Assembly: GCA_022647575.1 (NCBI GenBank)
Contig: JALCKY010000003.1
Span: forward strand, 145,001-209,000
Direction: 5' to 3'
DNA: 64,000 bases
Source: Lachnospiraceae bacterium
Lineage (GTDB): Bacteria; Bacillota; Clostridia; Lachnospirales; Lachnospiraceae
Shown here: piece after piece, positions 8,645 to 16,729 of the stretch
How positions within the stretch are numbered: position 1 is the first letter of the stretch
How the letters are laid out: each line of letters starts with the position of its first letter
The notes under the pieces: generated by a model
The model's database searches: none
What the model was told of the DNA's origin: nothing
What the model saw: the letters and a program-made list of their open reading frames with translations, nothing else
Program-made: the position numbers and the translations under genes

Positions 8645-9577
8645 ATGTATACGACAGAAGATCTGATCAGAATTGCCGAGCTTTACTATATCAACGGGAT
8701 GTCGCAGCAGGACATCGCCGACCTGACGCATCAGTCGCGCACGAATATTTCGCGGCTTCTGAAAATCTGCGTCGAAGAGGGAATCATCGAATTCCGCATC
8801 AAGGTCCCCACGAAAAAACGCGCCCAGCTGGCAGCCGAAATGGAGAAGAAATTCGGCCTGATGAAGGTCATCATCGTTCCTTCGGGCGGGTCGCTGAGCC
8901 AGCTGAAAGGCCGGGCAGCCATCGAGACCTGTGAGTATCTCAAGGAGAATCTGCACAGCGGCATGCTGATCGGTCTGGCCTGGGGCACGATGATTTACGA
9001 AATCGTCAGCCGCTTCACTTCCTCCGTTCCCTACCGGATCGACGTCATCCAGTGCCTCGGCGGAACGGTTGCCTCGTCTCCTGCCTCTGACGGACAGCTG
9101 CTGACGAAAATGCTGGAAAACAATTTCACCGGCACGGCTTACTCCCTGAATGCCCCGATGATCGTCTCGTCGAAGAACACGAAGGACGTGCTTCTGACCG
9201 AGCCGATGCTGAAGGAGCATTTCCGGAAAATGGCCCAGGCGGACATCGCGCTGCTCGGCATCGGAAGCAACGAAAGCTCCTCTTCCCTGATCTGCTCCGG
9301 GAACCTGAGCCGGAAGGAAATCAGTTCTCTCCTCAGCAGCAATGTCTGTGCGGATATCTGCGGCACCGGAATCGACATCAACGGAGCTGTCTGCGATACC
9401 GTCCTCAACGGGCGTGTCATTGCCATCGACATGGACACCCTGAAAAAGATTCCGCTCCGCATCGGCTCCGCGGTCGGAAAAAATAAAGTCAAGCCGATTC
9501 TGGCCGTTCTTCGCGGTCACTACATCAACGTCCTGATTACGGACGAAGATACGGCATCAGAAGTTTTAAAAGGATAA
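8645..9577 (+). CDS. SorC/DeoR-type sugar-responsive transcriptional regulator
   Basis: A 310-residue regulator. An N-terminal helix-turn-helix (residues about 5-50, GMSQQDIADLTHQSRTNISRLL) is followed by the phosphosugar-binding SorC effector domain, with motifs GLAWGTMI and LGIGS typical of this NagB-like fold. The family usually binds a phosphorylated sugar intermediate. The gene is divergent from the kinase/epimerase pair and leads a plus-strand operon with aldolase, isomerase and YjbQ genes, so it most likely controls both halves. AGGAG precedes ATG 8645. Confidence 0.88.
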   Translation: MYTTEDLIRIAELYYINGMSQQDIADLTHQSRTNISRLLKICVEEGIIEFRIKVPTKKRAQLAAEMEKKFGLMKVIIVPSGGSLSQLKGRAAIETCEYLKENLHSGMLIGLAWGTMIYEIVSRFTSSVPYRIDVIQCLGGTVASSPASDGQLLTKMLENNFTGTAYSLNAPMIVSSKNTKDVLLTEPMLKEHFRKMAQADIALLGIGSNESSSSLICSGNLSRKEISSLLSSNVCADICGTGIDINGAVCDTVLNGRVIAIDMDTLKKIPLRIGSAVGKNKVKPILAVLRGHYINVLITDEDTASEVLKG

Positions 9578-9590
9578 CGGAGGAAAAAAA

Positions 9591-10439
9591 ATGAACGTAT
9601 CATCAAAGGAACTGTTTCGGATCGCACGGAAAAAGAATTTTGCCTATCCCGCGTTCAACTACATCGACCAGCTTTCGGCCGACGCCATCGTCAGAGAAGC
9701 CGAGAAGCTGAACGTCCCGGTCTTTCTCTGCTTTGCGGAAGTTCTGAAGGAATTCATCGAGCCCGCGGATGCATTTGAAATCGGACGCTACTATGCCGAA
9801 AAGGCAAAGGTGCCGGTCGTGCTTCATCTGGACCACGGCACCACGAAATCGCTGATCTTCGATGCCATCGACAGCGGCTTCAAATCCGTCATGATCGATG
9901 CCTCTTCCGATCCTTTTGAGGAAAATGTCCGCAGGACCAGGGAAGTCGTGGAATATGCGCACCTGCGCGGCGCCGTCGTCGAAGCGGAAATCGGCCACGT
10001 CGGAACCGGCAGCGATTACAATGCGGCAGGCGATGCCGGCCATGTCTATACGACGGTCGAAGAAGCAAAGAAGTTCGTCGAAGCGACAGACGTCGATTCG
10101 CTGGCCGTTTCCATCGGAACGGCGCACGGTGCCTACAAAGGCACGCCGCACATCGACTTCGAACGTCTGTCTGAAATCCGCGCCGCGATCGACACGCCGC
10201 TCGTTCTGCACGGCGGCTCTTCTTCCGGCGATGAGAACCTGAAGAGGTGCGCGACCGGCGGCATCAGCAAAATCAACATTTACACGGATCTGTTCGCCTC
10301 TGCCTACGAAAAGGCGATGGCTTCCAAGCCGAAGGATTATCACGAACTCCGCGACGTCCAGAGGGAAGGCCTGACGGAATGTCTGGACCGCTATTTCCAT
10401 GTCTTTGAAACCGTCCGGTATGCGGAGGGAAAAGTATGA
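9591..10439 (+). CDS. Class II ketose-bisphosphate/ketose-phosphate aldolase (GatY/FbaA family)
   Basis: A 282-residue zinc-dependent aldolase. The metal ligands appear in LHLDHGTT (His following the Asp), in EAEIGHVG and in LHGGSS; AVSIGTAHG carries a further conserved His. Members split ketose-1,6-bisphosphates or ketose-1-phosphates to dihydroxyacetone phosphate and an aldehyde. Given a kinase and epimerase opposite and a triose-phosphate isomerase-like gene directly downstream (ATGA overlap), cleavage of a pathway-specific sugar phosphate is more likely than central glycolysis. GGAGGAAAAAAA precedes the ATG. Confidence 0.87.
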   Translation: MNVSSKELFRIARKKNFAYPAFNYIDQLSADAIVREAEKLNVPVFLCFAEVLKEFIEPADAFEIGRYYAEKAKVPVVLHLDHGTTKSLIFDAIDSGFKSVMIDASSDPFEENVRRTREVVEYAHLRGAVVEAEIGHVGTGSDYNAAGDAGHVYTTVEEAKKFVEATDVDSLAVSIGTAHGAYKGTPHIDFERLSEIRAAIDTPLVLHGGSSSGDENLKRCATGGISKINIYTDLFASAYEKAMASKPKDYHELRDVQREGLTECLDRYFHVFETVRYAEGKV

Positions 10440-11131
10440 GGCAGATTAAAGCACCGTTCCTGATCGTCAATCCCAAGTCCTATCTCTATGGGGAAAAAAG
10501 CCTGCAGCTGGCACTCGCGGCTGACAGGGCTGCCGAGCAGTACGGCATCGATATATTTTTTACCTGTCCGTATTCCGACCTGCGCCTGATCAAAGAGCAC
10601 ACGAAGCATCTGATCCTGACCGCGCAGCACATGGATTCCCTCGTGCCGGGACGCGGCATGGGCTATGTCCTTCCGGAAGCGCTCCGCGACGCAGGGGTGG
10701 AAGCCGTCTTTCTCAACCATGCCGAACATCCTCTGACCGTCAATGAACTTTATAAAACCATGAAGCGGGCAGAGGAAATGGGCATTGCCACCATCGTCTG
10801 CGCGGATTCCGTCGCCGAAGGCATCGCCCTTTCCCGGCTGCATCCGACCGTTATCCTCTGCGAGCCGACCGATCTCATCGGCGTCGGCAGAATTGCAGAC
10901 GACAGCTACATCACGGATGCGACCGAAAAGATCCGCCGGGAGAGCCCCGACGTTCTTGTCGTCATCGCTTCCAGCATCACGACCGCGGACGATGTCCGCA
11001 AGGTCATCCGCATGGGAGCCGACGGAACCGGCGCCACCAGCGGAATCATCAAGGCACCGGATCCGGCACAGCGCGTCATGGAAATGGTCGCTGCCGCCGC
11101 TGAATTCAAAAAAGGAGAACCGGAAAAATGA
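10436..11131 (+). CDS. Short (archaeal-type) triose-phosphate isomerase-like protein
   Basis: A 231-residue TIM barrel, shorter than typical bacterial TpiA (about 250). The three catalytic positions are recognisable: Lys in NPKSY, His in FLNHAEH and Glu in LCEPTDLIGVG. The loop sequences resemble the compact archaeal enzymes (NHSE, EPPELIGTG) more than bacterial GHSERR and EPVWAIGTG. Related TIM-like enzymes in sugar operons isomerise tetrulose phosphates (EryH/LerI), so the substrate may be dihydroxyacetone phosphate or another short ketose phosphate. It overlaps the aldolase stop and the YjbQ start by four bases each. Confidence 0.78.
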   Translation: MRQIKAPFLIVNPKSYLYGEKSLQLALAADRAAEQYGIDIFFTCPYSDLRLIKEHTKHLILTAQHMDSLVPGRGMGYVLPEALRDAGVEAVFLNHAEHPLTVNELYKTMKRAEEMGIATIVCADSVAEGIALSRLHPTVILCEPTDLIGVGRIADDSYITDATEKIRRESPDVLVVIASSITTADDVRKVIRMGADGTGATSGIIKAPDPAQRVMEMVAAAAEFKKGEPEK

Positions 11132-11649
11132 AAATGTTCAAGCAGCAGATCGAGCTTCACTCGCACGGCGGGAGTCCCACCTACATCAACATCACCGAAC
11201 AGGTAAAGAAAGCAATCGCGGAGAGCGGAATCTCGGACGGCGTATGCTTCGTCATTTCCCCGCATACGACCTGCTCCGTATTCTATGAGGAATATGTCCA
11301 CGACAGGACGGAAGACGGCGACGAATTCCTTCAGGCCGACCTGAACGATGCGCTCCGTAAAATCCTTCCGGACCATAAGAGTGCGGACGACTACCGCTAT
11401 CCCGGCGACGAGCATTTCAAGGCCGTCTCCGAATGGCCGGAAGCGGCGGACTATCTGCCGACCGGCACGAAGAAAGACCTCTTCAACGGTGATGCCCATC
11501 TGCGCGCAACACTGATCGGCTCCTCGCAGACATTCGATGTCTCGGACGGGAAGCTGGGCGTCGGAAAAACCGGCTATGTTTATTTCGTGGATTTTGATAC
11601 GACGCATCCCCGTACGCGGAAATGCAAAATCACCGTCATGGGTGAATAA
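11128..11649 (+). CDS. YjbQ-family (UPF0047) protein
   Basis: A 173-residue protein of the YjbQ fold, with the conserved segments VCFVISPHTTCSVFYEE and HLRATLIGSSQ. Family members are usually about 135-140 residues; this one carries an insertion in the middle (about residues 80-110). E. coli YjbQ has weak thiamine-phosphate synthase activity in vitro, but the physiological role is unsettled. Its position as last gene of an aldolase/isomerase operon, coupled by ATGA overlap, argues for a role in the sugar pathway, perhaps on a phosphorylated intermediate (inference). A bidirectional terminator follows. Confidence 0.8.
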   Translation: MKMFKQQIELHSHGGSPTYINITEQVKKAIAESGISDGVCFVISPHTTCSVFYEEYVHDRTEDGDEFLQADLNDALRKILPDHKSADDYRYPGDEHFKAVSEWPEAADYLPTGTKKDLFNGDAHLRATLIGSSQTFDVSDGKLGVGKTGYVYFVDFDTTHPRTRKCKITVMGE

Positions 11650-11730
11650 GAAAGAAAAAGAACCGGCACCCCCCCGTCCCCGTGGTTCCAGGAACCACGG
11701 GGACGGGGGTGCCGGTTCTTTTTCTTTTTC
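11650..11730. terminator. Very long bidirectional terminator hairpin
   Basis: About 38 bases pair around a centre at 11690: GAACCGGCACC...GGTTCC against GGAACC...GGTGCCGGTTC, flanked by A-runs on the left and T-runs on the right, so it works for both converging operons. The left arm has seven Cs where the right has five Gs, leaving a two-base bulge. Confidence 0.85.
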
Positions 11731-11733
11731 CTT

Positions 11734-12012
11734 TTATTCGTCCCAGCCTTCGAAGAAACGGATATGGACTCCGATGTTGCGGGCAATCTCGCCCTTCTTC
11801 AGTTCCATGTCCGCAATTTCCGTATGGGGCGGAAGCTGCGGATCCTCCTCATCCAGTTCGAGAAGGATCCAGTCGTTTTCCGCCAGGATGGCATTCCGGA
11901 TTGCATCATCCAGGGAATACCCCGTCACTTCGATTCCGTCCAGATCCGGGAAATAACCTTTGTAGCAATCTTTCTTTACTTTCTTAAATACCGCAGGGTA
12001 AGAAAACTGCAT
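11734..12012 (-). CDS. Orphan HicB-like antitoxin-fold protein
   Basis: 92 residues with the degenerate RNase H-like HicB fold: YPAVFKK...YKGYFPDLDGIEVTGYSLDDAIRNA. There is no C-terminal ribbon-helix-helix of clear quality and no HicA toxin on either side, so a toxin-antitoxin role is doubtful. It is the last gene of the psicose epimerase-rclA unit, 42 bases after the rclA stop, and ends immediately at the large hairpin. Confidence 0.7.
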   Translation of the reverse strand: MQFSYPAVFKKVKKDCYKGYFPDLDGIEVTGYSLDDAIRNAILAENDWILLELDEEDPQLPPHTEIADMELKKGEIARNIGVHIRFFEGWDE

Positions 12013-12054
12013 TTCTTCAAACCTCTTCCGTCAAGATTCCGTCTATCCTGTCAT

Positions 12055-13439
12055 TTATCCCGCAAACAGATCGTTGAGCCCTTCGGTCATCGTCGGATGC
12101 GTATAGATGCTGTCCCTGAGAACGGTGTAGGGAATTCCCTGGTCAATCGCCAGCTTCAGCAGGTTGATGATTTCATAGGATTCCTCGCAGAACAGATGCG
12201 CTCCGAGGATCTTCCCGGTTTTCTCATCGACCACGGCCTTCAGAAGGCCCGCGGGCTTCCGGAGGACCTGCGCCTTGGGAATGGCTGCTGCCGGCAGCTT
12301 AAAGATCTTCACCTGATAGCCTTTGTCGAGAGCTTCCTTTTCGGTCATGCCGACGCGTGAGAACGGCGGATCCAGGAAGACGCTGTACGGAACCGCGCCG
12401 CGGTTTTCCGTGCTCCTTGCTCCGTCTCCAGAACCTGCGATTTCACGATCCGGAAATCATCAAGGGAAATGTACGTGAACTGCAGCCCGCCGACGATGTC
12501 TCCCATCGCCCAGATATTGTCTGCCGTCGTTTTCAGGCCGGCATCCACCTTTACGGCTCCGCGCTCGGTCAGTTCAACGCCTGCGGCCTCCGGATTCAGG
12601 TCTTCCGTATTCGGACGTCTGCCCGTCGCCACGAGAATCGCATCCGAGTAGATTTCCTCGGTATCCGGCTCAGCCCCTTCTTCACCGGCGATCTCCACGG
12701 TCATGACTGCCTGTCCGCCGCGGTCCTCGGCTTTAAGAATCTTCGTCGATTTCAGGATTTCGATGCCCCGGTCTTCCAGGCTCTTTTCAACCGCATCCGC
12801 AATCTCCGAGTCTTCCCTCGGCAGGAACTGCGCGCCGTCCTGGACAACCGTGACGTGCGAACCGAAGTTTGCGTACATGGATGCAAATTCCATGCCGATG
12901 TATCCGCCGCCGATGATCGTCAGGTAATGCGGAAGCTTTTTCTGGTCCAGCAGTTCCTCGCTCACGAAAGCGTATCTGCTTTCGGCCAGTCCCGGAATCG
13001 GAGGCACGAACGGTCTTGCGCCGGTATTGATGAAAATCTTTCCGGCTTCGATTTCCTCTTCTTTTCCGTCAGCCATCTTCACTTTAACATGCGTGCTGTC
13101 GGCAAATGAACCCGTCCCGTTCAGGACGGTCACATTTCCGTTATCCGCCAGCTTGTGATAATTCTTTCCCCGGAGCATTTCCGTCAGACGGTCTTTTTCT
13201 TCAATCGCCTTTTCATAGCGCTCCGACTTCTCCTTGAAGCTTCCGCCCTGCGCTGCCGAAAGCGCGGCGCTGTGAACAAGAGACTTTGTCGGAATGCAGG
13301 CGACGTTGATGCAGGTTCCGCCGTACATCCTGTCCGATTTCTCAATCATGACAACCGTCTTTCCGCTTCCTGCAAGGGCTCCTGCGATTGTCTTGCCGCC
13401 TTTTCCGAATCCGATGACGGCTGCATCTGCCTTAATCAT
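12055..13439 (-). CDS. rclA: RclA-like flavin disulfide reductase (frameshifted)
   Basis: A pyridine nucleotide-disulfide oxidoreductase of about 460 residues. The N-terminal FAD motif GFGKGGKT, the redox-active pair in GGTCINVACIPTK, an NAD(P) motif GGGYIGMEFASM and NIWAMGDIVGGLQFTYISLDDFRIV match E. coli RclA, a Cu(II)/thiol oxidoreductase protecting against hypochlorous acid and copper, better than dihydrolipoamide dehydrogenase or mercuric reductase. The C-terminal dimerisation domain (THPTMTEGLNDLF) lies in another frame; a missing base in the C pair at 12428-12429 restores the join (LGDGARSTENRG). AAGGAG precedes ATG 13439. Confidence 0.82.
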
Positions 13440-13496
13440 ACTGGCTCCTTCTCCCGTTCTCCGACGGGCAGTCGTGTCTGTTATCCTGCAGCAGTT

Positions 13497-14366
13497 TCAT
13501 TTCCCGAATACATATCTTAAAAATGACACGGATCCTGCCGCGTCTGCGTCGAGCTTTGCCTCGTCCGCTCCGCCGCTCAGGTCGCGCCAGACCTTGATGT
13601 CCGAACCGATGCCTCCGCCCGACTGAACAAACGGTTCCATGACGACCGGCCCGTCGTAGCCGATGTCCTTCAGGGCCCGGCCGATTTCAAACCAGTCAAG
13701 GGTTCCCTTGCCGGGCACTTTGCGATTGTTTTCTCCCACATGGAAATGACCCAGCTTTTCTCCGGCGGTCCGGATCGCATCCGGCATGCTGTCCTCTTCG
13801 ATATTCATGTGGAACGTATCCAGCATGCATTTCACGGCAGGCACGTCGACCTCATCCACGAAGCGACGGCACTCCTCAGCCGTGTTGATCAGGTATCCTT
13901 CAAAACGGTTGAGCGTTTCCAGGCAGTAGTCGATGCCGAGATCCCCGGCAATTTTTCCGACCCGGCGGACATTGGCGATGCTCCGTGCACGGTCCCCTGC
14001 CTTGTCGATCGGTCTGCTGTAATCGACCGGCCAGTAGGAGTAAATGCCGCCGCCGATCGTATGCACGCCGAGGAGGTTCAGCTTCTTCAGAAGATCCGTG
14101 TAGAAAGAGACCGCATACTCCGACACGGCCGGATCCGCTGATGCCAGATTCTCCGAAGCACCCGGTCCGTATCCGGCAGTCAGGATGACTCCCGCATCTT
14201 CCGCCTGCTTCTTCATTTCCAGAATTTTCTCATCCGAAATATCTTTCAGCATCGCACAGGAGATTTCCAGGATATCAAATCCCAGATCCCTGACCCGGCG
14301 GATGTACTTCGACTGATTGACATTCCATTCTTTTTCCCAATAGGCGAAATAGATTCCGTACTTCAT
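13497..14366 (-). CDS. D-psicose/D-tagatose 3-epimerase-like sugar epimerase
   Basis: A 289-residue TIM barrel. The N-terminus (MKYGIYFAYWEKEW) and the metal quartet, Glu in YCLETLNRFEG, Asp in CMLDTFHMNIEE, His in HFHVGENNR and Glu in VVMEPFV, match D-psicose (allulose) 3-epimerases, which interconvert unphosphorylated D-allulose and D-fructose. The upstream operon encodes a fructokinase-like PfkB enzyme and a lyxose isomerase, which would fit. It has its own extended -10 promoter (14395-14403) and is followed by rclA. Confidence 0.82.
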   Translation of the reverse strand: MKYGIYFAYWEKEWNVNQSKYIRRVRDLGFDILEISCAMLKDISDEKILEMKKQAEDAGVILTAGYGPGASENLASADPAVSEYAVSFYTDLLKKLNLLGVHTIGGGIYSYWPVDYSRPIDKAGDRARSIANVRRVGKIAGDLGIDYCLETLNRFEGYLINTAEECRRFVDEVDVPAVKCMLDTFHMNIEEDSMPDAIRTAGEKLGHFHVGENNRKVPGKGTLDWFEIGRALKDIGYDGPVVMEPFVQSGGGIGSDIKVWRDLSGGADEAKLDADAAGSVSFLRYVFGK

Positions 14367-14394
14367 AGAATGCTCCTTTCTCCCTCAGAAGTAA

Positions 14395-14442
14395 ATTATA
14401 GCATAAAACAGCGTCCGTCTGACAAGAATGAAAGACGGACGC
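14395..14442 (-). promoter_or_regulatory. Terminator of the rare-sugar operon merging into the next promoter
   Basis: Inverted repeat GCGTCCGTCT / AGACGGACGC (14433-14442 and 14411-14420) is followed on the minus strand by TGTTTTATGC and TATAAT (14400-14395). The T-tract of the terminator thus leads straight into an extended -10 element (TGC before TATAAT). No -35 box is recognisable. Confidence 0.65.
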
Positions 14443-14464
14443 ACATTTTTTTACCAATGGCCGT

Positions 14465-15253
14465 TCAGCGCCTGCCGCCGGAATAGCTCTTCTCGAATTC
14501 ATTGAGGATCTGCGCGGTCAGCTGCTGCCGCGGAATCTCTTTCCCTGCCTCCAGACGCAGGGAGGTAAACGGAACGTTTCCTGCCGGCGGCAGGCCGTCC
14601 TTCTCCTCGTTGACCAGGATTCCGATGCCCAGGATCATGAAGCGGATGCGGTCCAGTTCCCCGGCTGTCTCCGTCAGGATTCCGCAGACTTTCTTCCCCC
14701 CGATGAAAACATCATCCGGTGCCCGGACTTCCACTTCCGGCACGTACGTCCCAAGCACTTTCCCGATCGTCCGGCAGGCTTTCGAAGCGATGGCCGCACT
14801 TTCGGAAAGCGGTGCATCCGGCCGCAGGATCAGGGACATCAGGATGCTCTTTCCCTTCTCCGAAGCCCAGCTGCCTCCCGTGCGTCCCCTGCCTCCGGTC
14901 TGTTCCTCGGCTATCACGACAGTGCCCTCCGGTTCGCCTCTGTTCGCCAGTTTTTTTGCCTCATCATTCGTGGAAACGGTCGTGTTATAATGGTCAATTT
15001 TTTGCCCAATCGTATCCGTTTTCAGATACGGCCGGATCTCTTCGGAAATGAGAAGATCCGGACTGTAAAGCAGACGGTATCCTTTCTTGGATACCGCCTC
15101 AAACTGATAGCCTTCGCTTTCCAGCTGCTTCACATACTTCCAGACCGCTGCCCTGGTAATGCCGAGCTGCCGGCTGATATCCTCGCCGGACACGAAGCTG
15201 TCCGGCCTTTCCCGGAGCAGGCCCAGAATGGCATCCTTCGTCATCCTCTTCAT
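14465..15253 (-). CDS. BirA-like protein: HTH plus biotin-ligase domain with altered active-site motifs
   Basis: 262 residues: a winged helix-turn-helix (about 5-60, SGEDISRQLGITRAAVWKYV) followed by a biotin/lipoate ligase fold beginning STNDEAKKL. The loop GGRGRTGGSWAS is near the canonical GRGRxGRxW. The usual KWPND(V/I) block reads VRAPDDV, losing the Trp and the catalytic Lys, while GGKKVCGIL is kept. The C-terminal SH3-like domain of BirA (about 50 residues) is absent and a terminator follows at once. It overlaps the fucose-isomerase-like gene (ATGA). It could still be a ligase, or a sugar-operon regulator built from BirA (inference). Confidence 0.75.
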   Translation of the reverse strand: MKRMTKDAILGLLRERPDSFVSGEDISRQLGITRAAVWKYVKQLESEGYQFEAVSKKGYRLLYSPDLLISEEIRPYLKTDTIGQKIDHYNTTVSTNDEAKKLANRGEPEGTVVIAEEQTGGRGRTGGSWASEKGKSILMSLILRPDAPLSESAAIASKACRTIGKVLGTYVPEVEVRAPDDVFIGGKKVCGILTETAGELDRIRFMILGIGILVNEEKDGLPPAGNVPFTSLRLEAGKEIPRQQLTAQILNEFEKSYSGGRR

Positions 15254-16704
15254 TCCTCCGGACTCTGAAGATAATCCTGATACGGAACTACCTTAACCCC
15301 TTTCAGGCCCAGCCAGGACATCGCTTCCCGGACACAGGCACTGCAGTCGCCTTTGACGATCGGGAAATGATGCTGGAATCTCCGGACCAGTACCGTATTC
15401 AGGAAATCCAGCGAAGAGACGCTCTGCCCGCCGATTTTCAGATCGCCGGTCCACGCACGGGAGCCCCGGAAGCTCGGCTTGTCATAGTCAATGAATTTTC
15501 CGGTCGCTTCAAACATCCTGTCGCTCTCTCCGGTCAGTCTGGCAATCGTAACAGGTCCGGGATCCATGATCATGTCGCGCACGACGCCTGTGCCGCCCGG
15601 CTCTTTCTCATCCTTGTCATGCGCCGAGCCGGAATAATTGAGCCCGTAGCAGAATCCGTTCTTTTCCGAGAATCTCCTGCTGGCCGGTCCGCAGTGCCAG
15701 AGCAGGACCGTATCATCCTTCTGGTCGAACGCAGACAGGTCCATGAGCGTCGGGATATCGTCCGATAAATATTTCAGGAAAAGCATGCTGATGGCGGATG
15801 TCAGGTCTCCTTCGCAGGCGGTAACGGTTCCTTCGTCATTCAGTTCGCCGATGACCGCACAGCTGCTGAACAGGAAGTCATCCTGAAATTTCGGCCAGCA
15901 GCTTACGGCAACGGCATCATAGCCGTTCTCCTTCACGAACTGTTCATAGGCAATGGTAAAGCGCGCATTGAGATTCATCATCTTTCTCGCAGTGGGATGA
16001 AGGAATCCGCCGCCGAGACGGGCTTCCTTTTCCGCACGTGCTTCCGCGTCCTTATCCGGGACGGCCAGCGCCGCTTTCTTCAGCTCATCGTATTCGTGCA
16101 GGCGGCTGATCTTCATGCCGTCAAAAAGACGGATCAGGTTCCGCTCGTCATCGTAAAGGTCGTCAAAGCCGGGAGCGATGCCGCCGACCAGCGCAACGCT
16201 CGAATGCTCCATTTTCTTAATGGCCTTCAGCGTACGGACCGTGATGCGGAAACGCTCAAGAAAGAGCGGATCGTCGGCCGTGCCGAAGAACCATTTAAAA
16301 GACTTGTGATAATCCTTCAGGTAATGTCCGATAATCGCGGAATACATATGGATGCCGCACAGGGAATTGAACGGCATCGCTCCGTCCTCCGCACCTTCGG
16401 GGATTGCCCAAAGGCCGAGTCTTGCATCTTTGGTCCTGGCAAAAACCGGCGCCAGAAAACCTGCCGAAAAAGAGGTCGTCTGCAGCAGGACGAAATCGAC
16501 CTTCTCCTCTTCCAGTGCCTTCCGTGCCGCATATCCGTCTTCCGCGTTAATGACGGTTTTCTTATAAACATAGAGTTCGAAATCCCATTCCTCTGCCAGT
16601 TTCCTGACCTTACGGGTTGCCCTGCGGAAAGCACTTTCCTTGTCGCCCGGGAAGCTGAGCTGCGAGCTTCCGACCAGTCCGACTTTAAACGTCATCTTTT
16701 CCAT
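15250..16704 (-). CDS. L-fucose/L-arabinose isomerase-family protein
   Basis: 484 residues of the FucI/AraA-like fold. Conserved features are the N-terminal Rossmann-like part (FKVGLVGSSQLSFPGD), the middle segment VAVSCWPKFQDD with the downstream CEGDLTSAISMLFLKYLS (Glu and Asp expected to bind Mn) and a terminal LWHCGPA and HHFPIVKGD. Many members of this branch are annotated only as isomerase-family proteins; the sugar is unknown. ATG 16704, preceded by AAGGAGAA, is preferred to upstream in-frame ATGs that overlap the lyxose isomerase gene. It precedes the BirA-like gene with a four-base overlap. Confidence 0.8.
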   Translation of the reverse strand: MEKMTFKVGLVGSSQLSFPGDKESAFRRATRKVRKLAEEWDFELYVYKKTVINAEDGYAARKALEEEKVDFVLLQTTSFSAGFLAPVFARTKDARLGLWAIPEGAEDGAMPFNSLCGIHMYSAIIGHYLKDYHKSFKWFFGTADDPLFLERFRITVRTLKAIKKMEHSSVALVGGIAPGFDDLYDDERNLIRLFDGMKISRLHEYDELKKAALAVPDKDAEARAEKEARLGGGFLHPTARKMMNLNARFTIAYEQFVKENGYDAVAVSCWPKFQDDFLFSSCAVIGELNDEGTVTACEGDLTSAISMLFLKYLSDDIPTLMDLSAFDQKDDTVLLWHCGPASRRFSEKNGFCYGLNYSGSAHDKDEKEPGGTGVVRDMIMDPGPVTIARLTGESDRMFEATGKFIDYDKPSFRGSRAWTGDLKIGGQSVSSLDFLNTVLVRRFQHHFPIVKGDCSACVREAMSWLGLKGVKVVPYQDYLQSPEE

Positions 16705-16729
16705 TCTGTTCTCCTTCTGAAACTCCTCT

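Noticed and set aside
11734-12012. HicAB toxin-antitoxin system
   Set aside because: Only a HicB-like protein is present; no HicA-like double-stranded RNA-binding toxin on either side.
12055-13439. Dihydrolipoamide dehydrogenase or mercuric reductase
   Set aside because: The N-terminal motif GFGKGGKT and GLQFTYISLDD block fit RclA; no C-terminal vicinal cysteines or lipoate-enzyme neighbours.
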